A DNA stretch of 64,000 nucleotides from Lotus japonicus (taxonomy: Eukaryota; Streptophyta; Magnoliopsida; Fabales; Fabaceae): the NCBI RefSeq assembly GCF_012489685.1, contig NC_080043.1:56070289-56134288 (forward strand), given 5' to 3'. Each line of letters begins with the position of its first letter. The stretch's first letter is position 1. The notes under the pieces are model-generated. The model did not search any database and was not told the origin of the DNA. It was given only the letters and a program-made list of their open reading frames with translations. Shown here piece after piece: positions 36,101 to 45,606 of this stretch. Made by a program: the position numbers and the translations under genes.

Positions 36101-37082
36101 CTTGTTGGCTGTCTTCACGGGTGTAAACTCTGGTTAGGAAGGTATCTTTATACCACCTGAAATCACCCAAAGATTTGCACTTAAGATTGGACAAAAGATC
36201 ACCAGATCTGTCCTTGATGAGGGAAGGATCTCCAACAAAATGTTGGGCTATGGTGAAGATTAAGGAGTTGACGGCATCAGAGATGAATTTTCTATCTTCC
36301 ATGATAGGATTACCTTCTTCATCAGTCTTGACAGCAGTCAAGATCTGATCCTTCTCGTCTTGAGTGAGATAATTATCCCACCAACCTTTGAGCTGGCCAC
36401 AGAAACCAGCAACCAAGACTTCAACGATAAGAGATTCAGGACAATTGTTGGCGGTAACATAGGCAGTGGCTACCATAGTCATATTTTGGAGGATTTTGGT
36501 GATACCATACTCATTTTCACCATCAATGTTCCATTCATAGACATTGTTGGCACTGAAGCTTTTGAAGTTTGAAGATTCTTCTAGAAGAAGATCAGGAGCA
36601 GTAGCTCTAGGATAGTAGAGCTTGGTTTCTTTTCTCCACTGATTCTTAGAATTGTGAATGACAGTATTGACAGGAATACTTTTGATAGATTGAACGTCAG
36701 ATTGAATATCAGAATCAGACTCAACCTTACCATCTTCAATATTATTTAAAGAAGTAGAGGTATTACGAGTAGATGTACGAGTTTTTGGAGGAGGAGGAGC
36801 AGTAATAGTGGGATTAGAAACTGCTTCCGGAGTAGGTTCCGGAGTCTCAGGAGGTTCTGGAGTCTCAGGAATAACTTGTTTGAGAAGCTGAAGTTGCTCT
36901 ACCACCTTTTGGAGGAGCTCATTGTCAGATTCCTTTTTTGCTCGAAGAGTTTGAGCCGAGTGTCTGGAACGGCTACTGATTTGAAAAGGTTTGAAAAGAG
37001 GTTTTTCAAGTTCACATCCTTTAGGGATATCAAGATTGGAAGAGGAAGGTTCAATCTTGACCTTTTCTTTTCCTTTCCTGGT
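33160..37082 (-). pseudogene. Pararetrovirus ORF1, left copy: N-terminally truncated and frameshifted in RT
   Basis: The frame is open from the joint through the coat protein, zinc knuckle, protease and first half of RT, stopping at 34023 after MPFGLKNSKGL. A 13-bp deletion relative to the right copy (around 34045), bounded by a repeated GAA, shifts the frame. The second half of RT (VYIDDVLIF), the RNase H and the C-terminus run in another frame from 34068 to 33160. The movement-protein domain is absent. This copy cannot make a complete polyprotein. Other differences from the right copy are scattered single substitutions. Confidence 0.88.
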
Positions 37083-37090
37083 TTCCCTCT

Positions 37091-37103
37091 TGGTATCAGA
37101 GCC
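37091..37103 (+). promoter_or_regulatory. Pararetrovirus primer-binding site (initiator tRNA-Met)
   Basis: TGGTATCAGAGCC complements the 3' end of plant initiator tRNA-Met, the primer used by Caulimoviridae. An identical site lies at 45027-45039, 7936 bp away, defining the genome unit. Confidence 0.85.
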
Positions 37104-37506
37104 TGATGGGGAAGTAGGAACATGCTAAATAGGTTAGATATAAGTTGTTTCTCTGTTCTGTTCTTACATAATTAAGCACTATGGTCGGGATCTGGACTGG
37201 TAATACACTTTTGAACTAAACTAAAATGAAAGCTCTTTTGAACATCTTCTAGGATTATTACTATTCAGACTTATGATCATCTCTGTAGCGGAGGCGTTGA
37301 AGGCAGTAAGTCCCTGTGTGGCAGTAAGTCTATATTGGCCATACTACAGACATGTTATTAAGTTCTGAATATTTTTAATGTCCTTGTTTAGTTTCTTTTT
37401 GTGGTGGCTTAAGTCTGATCCAGATCTATATTGCTCAACTATTAAGAACAACGCAGAACCTAACTTATATTTCTAATTTATTTATCTGTTTCTATAGAAC
37501 CAGGTG

Positions 37507-40500
37507 ATGGCGATGATACTTACGGGTGAGGAAGATTTATTTTTCATGATGCTTCGTTCTTTTTCCTCCAAGCTTTCGTTCAAATCTTCCCAACCCTCTT
37601 CTTCTTCTATAGATCATCTTCATCAATCCAATCAATTATCCAAATCTGTCTTCAAAGAAGAAATTCATTTTGAAGATATCAATCAAGATCTCGACAACTG
37701 GGAAATCCCTAAAATCTCTCATGCTGAGATCTACAAACCAAATGGATCTTTTTTCAAACGTTCAGACTTCATCATCAAAACCGTTGAGCAAACCTACAAG
37801 CTCAGATCTGATAATGAAGAAATTCATCTGCTTTCTGAGAAAAGCGTCAAAGATCATATCAGCAAGAACTTCAACTATCTTCACATAGGTAGTGTTCAAG
37901 TTGGTCTCAAACCCCTAACTAGGAAGTCTCTGGACATCTCTGTTCTTCTTTGTCTTAGGGATATTAGACATAATCAATTCCATGACTCCCTCTTAGGAAC
38001 GGTTGAAACCAGCCTGAGTAATGGACCAATCTTTTTCAATTGCTTTCCAGATCTTACTGTCAGTCTGGAAGACAAAAACATCCTTGACGTTCTCTTCCTA
38101 AATATCAAGCTTCACGGCCTTGATATGAAAGAAGATTCCATACCAATCTCTTTGATCTACAGGGTTCAATACAAGGTAATGAACTCAATCAAATCTTACT
38201 TCTTGCGAACCAATTGTGAGAAATCCGGAGAAACAACTCTTTTCCTTACAGATTATGATAAGGCAAACGTTATTGTTCCCAAAACCATCCAATGGAGTGA
38301 TATCACCCTTCCAGAGAAATGGTCTTTGGAAAAGGCTACTCCAGCCCAACCTGTTGAAACTCCTGAGTTTCGTGAAATCGTCCAACACCAATCTGGTCAA
38401 GTAGATCTTATCTTTGATAGGAGAAAATCCTTCTCTATCCCTAGATCTATTAGGACATCCTCAAATGATTTCCAATCTGCCATGTCCAGAAGATCTTTTT
38501 CTATGACTAGAAGGAACCAGCCCGAGTCTAGCGCTCGACCTTCCCTCTCACATGACGGATCTACTATCCATTTGGCTGGATATGTCAATACCACTCCTGT
38601 CAAGACTACCTATGACAAGGGTGATGAAGATCATCAATCCAACTTATCTCCAACGTATTCTTCTCTAGAAACCCCTGGAGAAACTTCTGATTTCATTGGA
38701 GCTATCACTACTGAATTTGTCATCGACAAAGAAAGTATCAAAGCAGATTTCTACTCTGACCGATGGACTAAGCAAAGAAAATGGTTCTTTGCAAAGTATC
38801 AGGGTGAAAAGAGAAAGAAGATCCAAGAAAAATTCTATGGGTTCCTTGAGAAAACCCAGCAAAACATCTTCTTTTTTGAATGGTTTCAAGATTATGCCAA
38901 CAAGAATTGGAAATCTTATCCCTTCCAAATTGACATGGTTAAATGGCAGCATAAGGATGGAAAAGAAACCCTTTCTAACCTGCCACCTAAAACTCCTTTC
39001 CTTCTTAAAGGAGCTCAATCTACACCTGTCCTAGCTTCTCCCTTCAAGACTAGGAAAGAAGAAGGTGATGTCACTGGTAAAGACATCAAAGATCTCATGG
39101 AACAATCCAATTATACCAATAAGTATCTTCAAATCCTTGGAGAATCCCAAGTGCAGGATTCCTCTTCCAGGAAAGGAAAAGAAAAGGTCAAGATTGAACC
39201 TTCCTCTTCCAATCTTGATATCCCTAAAGGATGTGAACTTGAAAAACCTCTTTTCAAACCTTTTCAAATCAGTAGCCGTTCCAGACACTCGGCTCAAACT
39301 CTTCGAGCAAAAAAGGAATCTGACAATGAGCTCCTCCAAAAGGTGGTAGAGCAACTTCAGCTTCTCAAACAAGTTATTCCTGAGACTCCAGAACCTCCTG
39401 AGACTCCGGAACCTACTCCGGAAGCAGTTTCTAATCCCACTATAACTGCTCCTCCTCCTCCAAAAACTCGTACATCTACTCGTAATACCTCTACTTCTTT
39501 AAATAATATTGAAGATGGTAAGGTTGAGTCTGATTCTGATATTCAATCTGACGTTCAATCTATCAAAAGTATTCCTGTCAATACTGTCATTCACAATTCT
39601 AAGAATCAGTGGAGAAAAGAAACCAAGCTCTACTATCCTAGAGCTACTGCTCCTGATCTTCTTCTAGAAGAATCTTCAAACTTCAAAAGCTTCAGTGCCA
39701 ACAATGTCTATGAATGGAACATTGATGGTGAAAATGAGTATGGTATCACCAAAATCCTCCAAAATATGACTATGGTAGCCACTGCCTATGTTACCGCCAA
39801 CAATTGTCCTGAATCTCTTATCGTTGAAGTCTTGGTTGCTGGTTTCTGTGGCCAGCTCAAAGGTTGGTGGGATAATTATCTCACTCAAGACGAGAAGGAT
39901 CAGATCTTGACTGCTGTCAAGACTGATGAAGAAGGTAATCCTATCATGGAAGATAGAAAATTCATCTCTGATGCCGTCAACTCCTTAATCTTCACCATAG
40001 CCCAACATTTTGTTGGAGATCCTTCCCTCATCAAGGACAGATCTGGTGATCTTTTGTCCAATCTTAAGTGCAAATCTTTGGGTGATTTCAGGTGGTATAA
40101 AGATACCTTCCTAACCAGAGTTTACACCCGTGAAGACAGCCAACAAGCCTTCTGGAAAGAGAAATTCCTGGCTGGTCTTCCTAAATCTTTTGGCGACAAA
40201 GTTCGTGAGAAACTTAGAAGCCAAAATCCGGGGGGAGAAATCCCATATCACACCCTTAGTTATGGACAGCTCATAGCTATCATTCAAAGAGTTGCTCTCA
40301 AAATCTGTCAGGATGACAAAATCCAACAGCAACTCACTAAGGAGAAGTCTCAAAATCGCAGGGATTTGGGTACTTTCTGCGAACAATTTGGAATTCAAGG
40401 TTGTCCCAAGAAACCTAAACCCAGAAAGCAAGATCCTCCTCCCAAACAACAATGGAGAAAAAGATCTACCAGGAATGATCATAGGAAACCCAAGCCTAGA

Positions 40501-43101
40501 TCAAAACCCCAATCTTCGCAAATTCCAAAGAATCCTCCTGAGACTAGACCCTCTCAAGGAAAAGATGTTACCTGCTACAACTGCGGCAAGCCGGGCCATA
40601 TTAGCAGGTATTGCAGACTCAAAAAGAGAATCTCTGAGCTTCATCTTGAACCTGAAATTGAAGACAAGATCAACAATCTTCTCATTCAAACTTCTGATGA
40701 AGAAGAATCTAATCCTTCGGATTCTGAGGTCTCTGAAGACCTAAATCAAATTCAGAATGATGATTCTCAATCATCATCTTCCGTCAATACCTTGTCTATC
40801 AACACTTTGACCAATGAACAAGATCTTCTCTTCAGAGCTATTAATTCTATCCCTGATCCTGAGGAAAAGAAAATCTATTTGGAACGCCTCAGATCTACTC
40901 TTGAAGATAGGCCTCCCAAAAGTCCTATAACCACCAATAAATTCAATCTTAGAGATACTTTCAAGCGTCTTGAGAAATCTACGGTCAAGCCCGTTACTAT
41001 TCAAGACCTTCAATCTGAAGTCAATTCCCTCAAGACTGAGGTCAAAAGTCTCAAGCAAATCCAAAAAAGTCAGCAACTTATTTTGGAAAAACTGACTAAA
41101 AATTATGAAGAAGATGATTCTTCTATACCTGATTCCAATCCTGCTCCTAACGACAATTGCGAAGACTTTCTGGAGAATATTAACCAGGTCACCATTCAGA
41201 AATTCTTTATCCATGTTAAAATCCTCATTGGAGATTTTGTTCTCGAAATCCCTGCCCTCTTTGACACAGGGGCAGATTCCAGTTGTATCTCGGAGGGACT
41301 CATTCCCACCAGATATTTTGAGAAAACAACTGAGAAGCTCAGCGCTGCTGAAGGATCTAGACTAAAGATCAAGTATAAAATCCCCTCAGCTATCATCAAA
41401 AATGGTAGTCTTGAAATCGAAACTCCATTTCTGTTAGTCAGAAATTTGAGTCAAAAAATCATTATAGGGACCCCTTTCATTAAGAAACTCTTCCCCTATA
41501 ATACTGACGAAAACGGCATCACTATTCAGCATCTTGGACAACCTATCTTGTTCAAATTCTCTGAACCTCCCATAGATAAGACTTTGAACGTCATATCCTA
41601 CAAGGAGAAGCAGATCAACTTCCTCAAGGAAGAAATCTCTTACAGAACCATTGAGGAACAATTGCAACAACCTTCTGTTAAATCAAGGATTGAGGATATT
41701 TTGGAAAATATTCAATCCAGCATCTGTTCTGATCTACCCAACGCTTTTTGGGAAAGGAAGAGCCCTATGGTGGAACTTCCTTATGAAAAAGAATTTTCAG
41801 ACAAACAGATCCCAACCAAGGCTAGACCTATTCAAATGAATGAAGAACTTCTTCATTTCTGCCAAAAGGAAATCAATGATCTCCTTGAAAAGAAACTTAT
41901 TCGCAGGAGTAAGAGCCCTTGGTCCTGTGCAGCCTTCTATGTCAACAAACAAGCTGAGATAGAACGAGGAACCCCTAGGCTGGTTATTAACTACAAACCT
42001 CTCAATCAAGCCCTTTGTTGGATTAGATATCCTATCCCCAACAAGAAAGATCTTTTAGCCAGACTGCATGATGCTAAGGTCTTTTCAAAATTCGACATGA
42101 AATCTGGATTTTGGCAAATCCAATTGCAAGAGAAGGATAGGTATAAAACTGCTTTTACTGTTCCTTTTGGGCAGTATGAGTGGAACGTTATGCCTTTTGG
42201 GCTAAAGAACGCCCCTTCTGAATTCCAAAGGATTATGAACGAAATCTTCAATCCTTATTCCAAATTCACTATTGTCTACATTGACGATGTTCTAATCTTT
42301 TCCCAAACTCTTGATCAACATTTCAAACATCTCAATACGTTCATCTCTGTAATCAAAAGGAATGGCTTGGTTGTTTCCAAGACAAAAGTCAGTTTGTTCC
42401 AAACCAAAATCCGATTCCTTGGTCACAATATCCACCTAGGAACCATCATTCCGATCAATAGAGCCATCGAGTTCACTGATAAATTCCCTGATCAAATCAT
42501 TGACAAAACCCAATTACAGAGATTCTTGGGTTGTCTCAATTATGTTGCGGATTTCTGTCCTCAACTCAGTACCATAATCAAACCCCTTCATGATAGACTC
42601 AAGAAGGATCCTCCACCTTGGTCCGATATTCATACCAATGTGGTCAAACAAATCAAACTTCGTGTCAAGAATCTCCCTTGTCTTTATCTCCCTAATCCTC
42701 AAGCTTTCAAAATTATTGAAACTGATGCCTCTGATATTGGTTTTGGTGGCATTTTGAAACAAAGGGTTTCTGACAAGGAACAAATTATTGCTTTTACTTC
42801 AAAACATTGGAACCCTGCTCAGCAGAATTATTCTACTGTCAAAAAAGAAGTTTTAGCAATCGTTTTGTCTATTTCAAAATTTCAATCTGATTTGATCAAT
42901 CAAAAATTCTTGGTCCGGGTGGACTGCAAATCTGCCAAAGAGATTTTACAAAAAGATGTCAAAAACTTAGCTTCAAAACATATCTTCGCCAGATGGCAAG
43001 CTATTTTAAGTGTTTTTGACTTTGAAATTGAATATATAAAAGGATCTTCAAATTCTCTCCCTGATTTCCTCACTCGTGAATATTTGCAGGGCAGATCATA
43101 A
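37507..43101 (+). CDS. Pararetrovirus ORF1 polyprotein (MP-CP-PR-RT-RNase H), uninterrupted frame
   Basis: The open frame encodes 1864 aa from the ATG at 37507. Domains in order: a 30K-type movement protein around residues 65-230 (NYLHIGSVQVGLKPL, then FNCFPDLTVSLED); a linker; a caulimovirid coat protein near 720-880 (NVYEWNIDGENEYGI, then GQLKGWWDNYLT); a CCHC knuckle near 1023 (CYNCGKPGHISRYC); a retropepsin near 1253 (LFDTGADSSCIS); RT with VYIDDVLIF near 1593; and RNase H (IETDASDIGFGG, KEVLAIVLSISKF, VRVDCKSAKEI). It ends SNSLPDFLTREYLQGRS. Visible catalytic residues (DTG, YIDD, RNase H D-E-D) are intact and no stop occurs. Whether it is expressed is unknown; as part of a large inverted repeat it is a likely silencing target. 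The TAA is followed after one base by the ORF2 ATG. Confidence 0.9.
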   Translation: MAMILTGEEDLFFMMLRSFSSKLSFKSSQPSSSSIDHLHQSNQLSKSVFKEEIHFEDINQDLDNWEIPKISHAEIYKPNGSFFKRSDFIIKTVEQTYKLRSDNEEIHLLSEKSVKDHISKNFNYLHIGSVQVGLKPLTRKSLDISVLLCLRDIRHNQFHDSLLGTVETSLSNGPIFFNCFPDLTVSLEDKNILDVLFLNIKLHGLDMKEDSIPISLIYRVQYKVMNSIKSYFLRTNCEKSGETTLFLTDYDKANVIVPKTIQWSDITLPEKWSLEKATPAQPVETPEFREIVQHQSGQVDLIFDRRKSFSIPRSIRTSSNDFQSAMSRRSFSMTRRNQPESSARPSLSHDGSTIHLAGYVNTTPVKTTYDKGDEDHQSNLSPTYSSLETPGETSDFIGAITTEFVIDKESIKADFYSDRWTKQRKWFFAKYQGEKRKKIQEKFYGFLEKTQQNIFFFEWFQDYANKNWKSYPFQIDMVKWQHKDGKETLSNLPPKTPFLLKGAQSTPVLASPFKTRKEEGDVTGKDIKDLMEQSNYTNKYLQILGESQVQDSSSRKGKEKVKIEPSSSNLDIPKGCELEKPLFKPFQISSRSRHSAQTLRAKKESDNELLQKVVEQLQLLKQVIPETPEPPETPEPTPEAVSNPTITAPPPPKTRTSTRNTSTSLNNIEDGKVESDSDIQSDVQSIKSIPVNTVIHNSKNQWRKETKLYYPRATAPDLLLEESSNFKSFSANNVYEWNIDGENEYGITKILQNMTMVATAYVTANNCPESLIVEVLVAGFCGQLKGWWDNYLTQDEKDQILTAVKTDEEGNPIMEDRKFISDAVNSLIFTIAQHFVGDPSLIKDRSGDLLSNLKCKSLGDFRWYKDTFLTRVYTREDSQQAFWKEKFLAGLPKSFGDKVREKLRSQNPGGEIPYHTLSYGQLIAIIQRVALKICQDDKIQQQLTKEKSQNRRDLGTFCEQFGIQGCPKKPKPRKQDPPPKQQWRKRSTRNDHRKPKPRSKPQSSQIPKNPPETRPSQGKDVTCYNCGKPGHISRYCRLKKRISELHLEPEIEDKINNLLIQTSDEEESNPSDSEVSEDLNQIQNDDSQSSSSVNTLSINTLTNEQDLLFRAINSIPDPEEKKIYLERLRSTLEDRPPKSPITTNKFNLRDTFKRLEKSTVKPVTIQDLQSEVNSLKTEVKSLKQIQKSQQLILEKLTKNYEEDDSSIPDSNPAPNDNCEDFLENINQVTIQKFFIHVKILIGDFVLEIPALFDTGADSSCISEGLIPTRYFEKTTEKLSAAEGSRLKIKYKIPSAIIKNGSLEIETPFLLVRNLSQKIIIGTPFIKKLFPYNTDENGITIQHLGQPILFKFSEPPIDKTLNVISYKEKQINFLKEEISYRTIEEQLQQPSVKSRIEDILENIQSSICSDLPNAFWERKSPMVELPYEKEFSDKQIPTKARPIQMNEELLHFCQKEINDLLEKKLIRRSKSPWSCAAFYVNKQAEIERGTPRLVINYKPLNQALCWIRYPIPNKKDLLARLHDAKVFSKFDMKSGFWQIQLQEKDRYKTAFTVPFGQYEWNVMPFGLKNAPSEFQRIMNEIFNPYSKFTIVYIDDVLIFSQTLDQHFKHLNTFISVIKRNGLVVSKTKVSLFQTKIRFLGHNIHLGTIIPINRAIEFTDKFPDQIIDKTQLQRFLGCLNYVADFCPQLSTIIKPLHDRLKKDPPPWSDIHTNVVKQIKLRVKNLPCLYLPNPQAFKIIETDASDIGFGGILKQRVSDKEQIIAFTSKHWNPAQQNYSTVKKEVLAIVLSISKFQSDLINQKFLVRVDCKSAKEILQKDVKNLASKHIFARWQAILSVFDFEIEYIKGSSNSLPDFLTREYLQGRS

Positions 43102-43102
43102 G

Positions 43103-44508
43103 ATGGCCTCCAAAGGCTCTTCCTCATCCAGAGGAAGAGGCAGAGGTTCTCACAAGAACAAAGGTATTACAATTTCTGACTTAATCCTCTCTGGGCCCAC
43201 TGCCCATCAATCTGGACCCACTGTCCAAAAACAAAAATCTGAGCCCACTGCTCAGAATCAATCTCCCCAACCAAAGCAGATTATGCTTTATCAATTCCAA
43301 CTCTCCTTGCCCTCAAACAAGCAGGCTTGGATAATGTTCCTCAGGGACTCATCAATTTACCCAAAAAATCCTGGGCTAGCATGACAGAAGAAGATGATGA
43401 CCTTCAATCTCTCCAAGCCATCATTGATAAAACCAAAACCTTAGCAACTCATTGCGGGAAAAAACCCGTTGTTGCTCAACCCAGTCAACCCAACCAAAAT
43501 ACCGGTTATCTAGCCAAAATAAACTCCAAATTCCAAACTTTTATTGAACCAGAATGGTGGGATAGCTCTGGAGGAGTCGACCTTGCCAACAAAATTGGCA
43601 TTAAACTCTTCCCAAATCACCTTGATCCCATTCACCCAAACAAATCCCAAATTTTCTATGAGTTTATCCTTATAGATACAAACAGTGTAGAAATCAAACA
43701 CTTTAGGGATAAATCTGATAACTCCCTTATCACTCATTCTACACTCCAAATTCTCCGTGTCCTTCGTCCCACTGACTTTGGACCTAATCCAAATGGTTAC
43801 AAAAAATTCTCTCAGAACTTTGACCCTGTAGGTTTCAACTATTGGGACTATATGAAAGCTTGGGAGAATACAATCCTTGGTCTACAAAATCAGAATTTCA
43901 AACACTCTTGGCTCATTTATTTTAAATGGTCCAACAAATATTCTTTTCCAAATTGGTTTCACTCTTGGTGGGATTTCTTTGGACCTACTACGGAAATCTT
44001 TCCCTCTGAAGTTCTTGAGGGTTACAATCATTTTTTAAAGCATTGGAATAAAGATTTAAACAATTATCCTGATTGTTTGAATTTTTACACAATCTTTTCC
44101 CTTTCTTGGGTATTTGCCTGGCGTTATGGTCTCAAGACAAAAGCCCAACCAATTCTCCACAAACAACCCTTAATCAAATGGTGGAAGGTCTTTGATGCTT
44201 CCAAAGCTCATAAGGAGAATGTCAATCAGTGGTTTAAGTCTAACCAAAAGTGCCTTAAGCATGTCAATCCGCAATCTAGTCTCTTGCTCAATCAAAAGGC
44301 CCACATCACAGCGGCCCTCGCAGGAGCTTCAACAGAAGAAGACTTGCTGAAGAATCTCCAAACAGCTCTGCAATTATTGAAAGAAAAAGAGCCAAAGGAG
44401 CAGGCCTCATCCTCAAAGGCCCCTCAGCAGAAAACTTCCTCACAATCTTCTTTCGGGTCAGATCTTGTCCCGGAAACACTGGAATCAAGTGAAGATGACC
44501 TCTGCTAA
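43103..44508 (+). pseudogene. Pararetrovirus ORF2, unknown function, split into two frames
   Basis: The ATG at 43103 opens a basic RG/SK-rich N-terminus (SSSSRGRGRGSHKNKG) that runs to a stop at 43382-43384. A second frame, offset by -1, is open from 43243 to 44508. It carries a Trp/Phe-rich region (YFKWSNKYSFPNWFHSWWDF) and an acidic Ser/Gln-rich tail. Together they would make about 50 kDa, the size reported for florendovirus ORF2 products of unknown function. The break is present in both copies. It could be an old single-base loss or a -1 frameshift; a CCCAAAA heptamer lies at 43360-43366 in the slippery phase. The protein-like look of the second frame upstream of that site favours a mutation. 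Confidence 0.7.
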
Positions 44509-45020
44509 AAGCTTTGTCGTCTTTTATCATTATGTTTTGTAATAATTCAATCTCAATTATTGTATTCCACTGTAGCAACAGTAGAAATTTTTACTGTAGC
44601 AAATAGTGCCCGTCAAATAGTACCGTCTACCGGAACTATTCAACCGGAACTATTCAAACAGTGACCAAATTTTTCTTTAAATAGGCATCTTCTGAGCTTT
44701 GTTAATCAGAGTTTGGCATAGCCTAGATAGAGAGTTATAGAGAGAGAAAACATTGAGAGTCCTTCTGTAAGTTCTCTTTCAGTTTTCCTTTCTTCAATCT
44801 TTTCCAGTTTTTCAGTTTTTAAATTTCAGTTTTTGTAACCTATGTTTATATAATATATTTCCTCCAGTTTTATTATTCTGTTTATGGAAGGCTGAGCCTC
44901 CTGTTTTAATTCCTGTCTTTTAATTTCTGCAATTTAAATTTCTGCTAGAAGCCCCTCCGTGGTGGCGTCCTACTTCTCTTCTTAATCCTCATCTCATCCC
45001 CCTCCTTCTTGCTTCCGACC
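44509..45020 (+). promoter_or_regulatory. Pararetrovirus intergenic promoter and transcript-end region
   Basis: Non-coding DNA between ORF2 and the leader. A TATA-like TTTAAATA lies at 44676-44683. Just upstream are two direct copies of CCGGAACTATTCAA (about 44630-44658) and a TTTACTGTAGCAAATAG stretch, which could be activator sites. The mirror copy lies at 31400-31750 in the left copy. The position matches the single promoter of Caulimoviridae genomes. A CT-rich stretch (44970-45026) precedes the primer-binding site. Confidence 0.6.
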
Positions 45021-45449
45021 CCCTCTTGGTATCAGAGCCTGATGGGGAAGTAGGAACATGCTAAATAGGTTAGATATAAGTTGTTTCTCTGTTCTGTTCT
45101 TACATAATTAAGCACTATGGTCGGGATCTGGACTGGTAATACACTTTTGAACTAAACTAAAATGAAAGCTCTTTTGAACATCTTCTAGGATTATTACTAT
45201 TCAGACTTATGATCATCTCTGTAGCGGAGGCGTTGAAGGCAGTAAGTCCCTGTGTGGCAGTAAGTCTATATTGGCCATACTACAGACATGTTATTAAGTT
45301 CTGAATATTTTTAATGTCCTTGTTTAGTTTCTTTTTGTGGTGGCTTAAGTCTGATCCAGATCTATACTGCTCAACTATTAAGAACAACGCAGAACCTAAC
45401 TTATATTTCTAATTTATTTATCTGTTTCTATAGAACCAGGTGATGGCGA
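45021..45449 (+). repeat. Second copy of the pararetrovirus leader (terminal redundancy)
   Basis: Matches 37085-37513 with a single difference noticed by eye. It ends four bases into ORF1 after the ATG codon region (ATGGCGA) and then switches to ORF2 sequence. Confidence 0.88.
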
Positions 45450-45566
45450 AGTGCCTTAAGCATGTCAATCCGCAATCTAGTTTCTTGCTCAATCAAAAGG
45501 CCCACATCACAGCGGCCCTCGCAGGAGCTTCAACAGAAGAAGACTTGCTGAAGAATCTCCAAACAG

Positions 45567-45570
<4 letters not shown>
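45449..45570 (+). pseudogene. 122-bp ORF2 fragment fused to the ORF1 start codon
   Basis: Matches 44248-44369 with about one mismatch. The join to the leader has at most one base of overlap. By chance or selection the ORF1 ATG (45443) is in frame with the ORF2 fragment (KCLKHVNPQSS...), giving a short open frame that runs into the adjoining (AT)n tract and stops at 45643. Confidence 0.8.

Positions 45571-45600
<30 letters not shown>
45571..45600. repeat. (AT)15 microsatellite at the pararetrovirus junction
   Basis: Thirty bases of pure AT directly abut the broken end of the ORF2 fragment. The opposite border (31320-31330) ends AATATAT. AT-dinucleotide tracts have been reported at integration sites of endogenous rice tungro-like viruses and florendoviruses. 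Confidence 0.85.

Positions 45601-45606
<6 letters not shown>

Larger units (their letters stand above)
31331..37082 (-). mobile_element. Left pararetrovirus copy, partial and inverted
   Basis: Corresponds to 39172-44930 of the right copy. It has the C-terminal two thirds of ORF1, all of ORF2 and the promoter region, but lacks the leader, movement-protein region and N-terminal ORF1. At the head-to-head joint (37081-37085) the copies meet with about three unmatched bases, as in end joining. At 31331 the homology stops abruptly against copia DNA ending AATATAT. Confidence 0.88.
37085..45449 (+). mobile_element. Right pararetrovirus copy, longer than unit length, with terminal redundancy
   Basis: Begins six bases before the primer-binding site, runs through ORF1, ORF2 and the promoter region, re-enters the leader at 45021 and continues to 45449. 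The first 429 bp (37085-37513) are thus repeated at 45021-45449, with one mismatch seen (near 37429/45365). Such redundancy suggests integration of a concatemer or a circle opened with overlap. The leader's end is fused directly to an internal ORF2 fragment. Confidence 0.88.
31331..45570. mobile_element. Endogenous pararetrovirus locus (Caulimoviridae, florendovirus-like), two head-to-head copies plus a fragment
   Basis: The block consists of a - strand partial copy (31331-37082), a + strand copy longer than one genome (37085-45449) and a 122-bp ORF2 fragment (45449-45570). There are no LTRs and no integrase. The distance between the two primer-binding sites, 7936 bp, gives the circular genome length. 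One long ORF with movement protein, coat protein, protease, RT and RNase H plus a second downstream ORF matches the published florendovirus layout. Petuvirus-like origin is the main alternative. The arms 31331-37082 and 39172-44930 form a near-identical inverted repeat of about 5.75 kb around a 2.1-kb spacer. Confidence 0.85.

Noticed and set aside
34033..36137. Many + strand open frames opposite the left pararetrovirus ORF1
   Set aside because: They are antisense shadows of the viral ORF and occur identically opposite the right copy.
37085..45449. Reading the repeated leader as LTRs of an LTR retrotransposon
   Set aside because: The repeat contains the primer-binding site itself and the ORF1 start, there is no integrase, and a movement protein and caulimovirid coat protein are present; circular-genome redundancy explains it better.
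45449..45570. A spliced viral RNA copy joining leader to ORF2
   Set aside because: The joint lacks an AG acceptor before the ORF2 part and a GT donor in the leader, so template switching or end joining is more likely.
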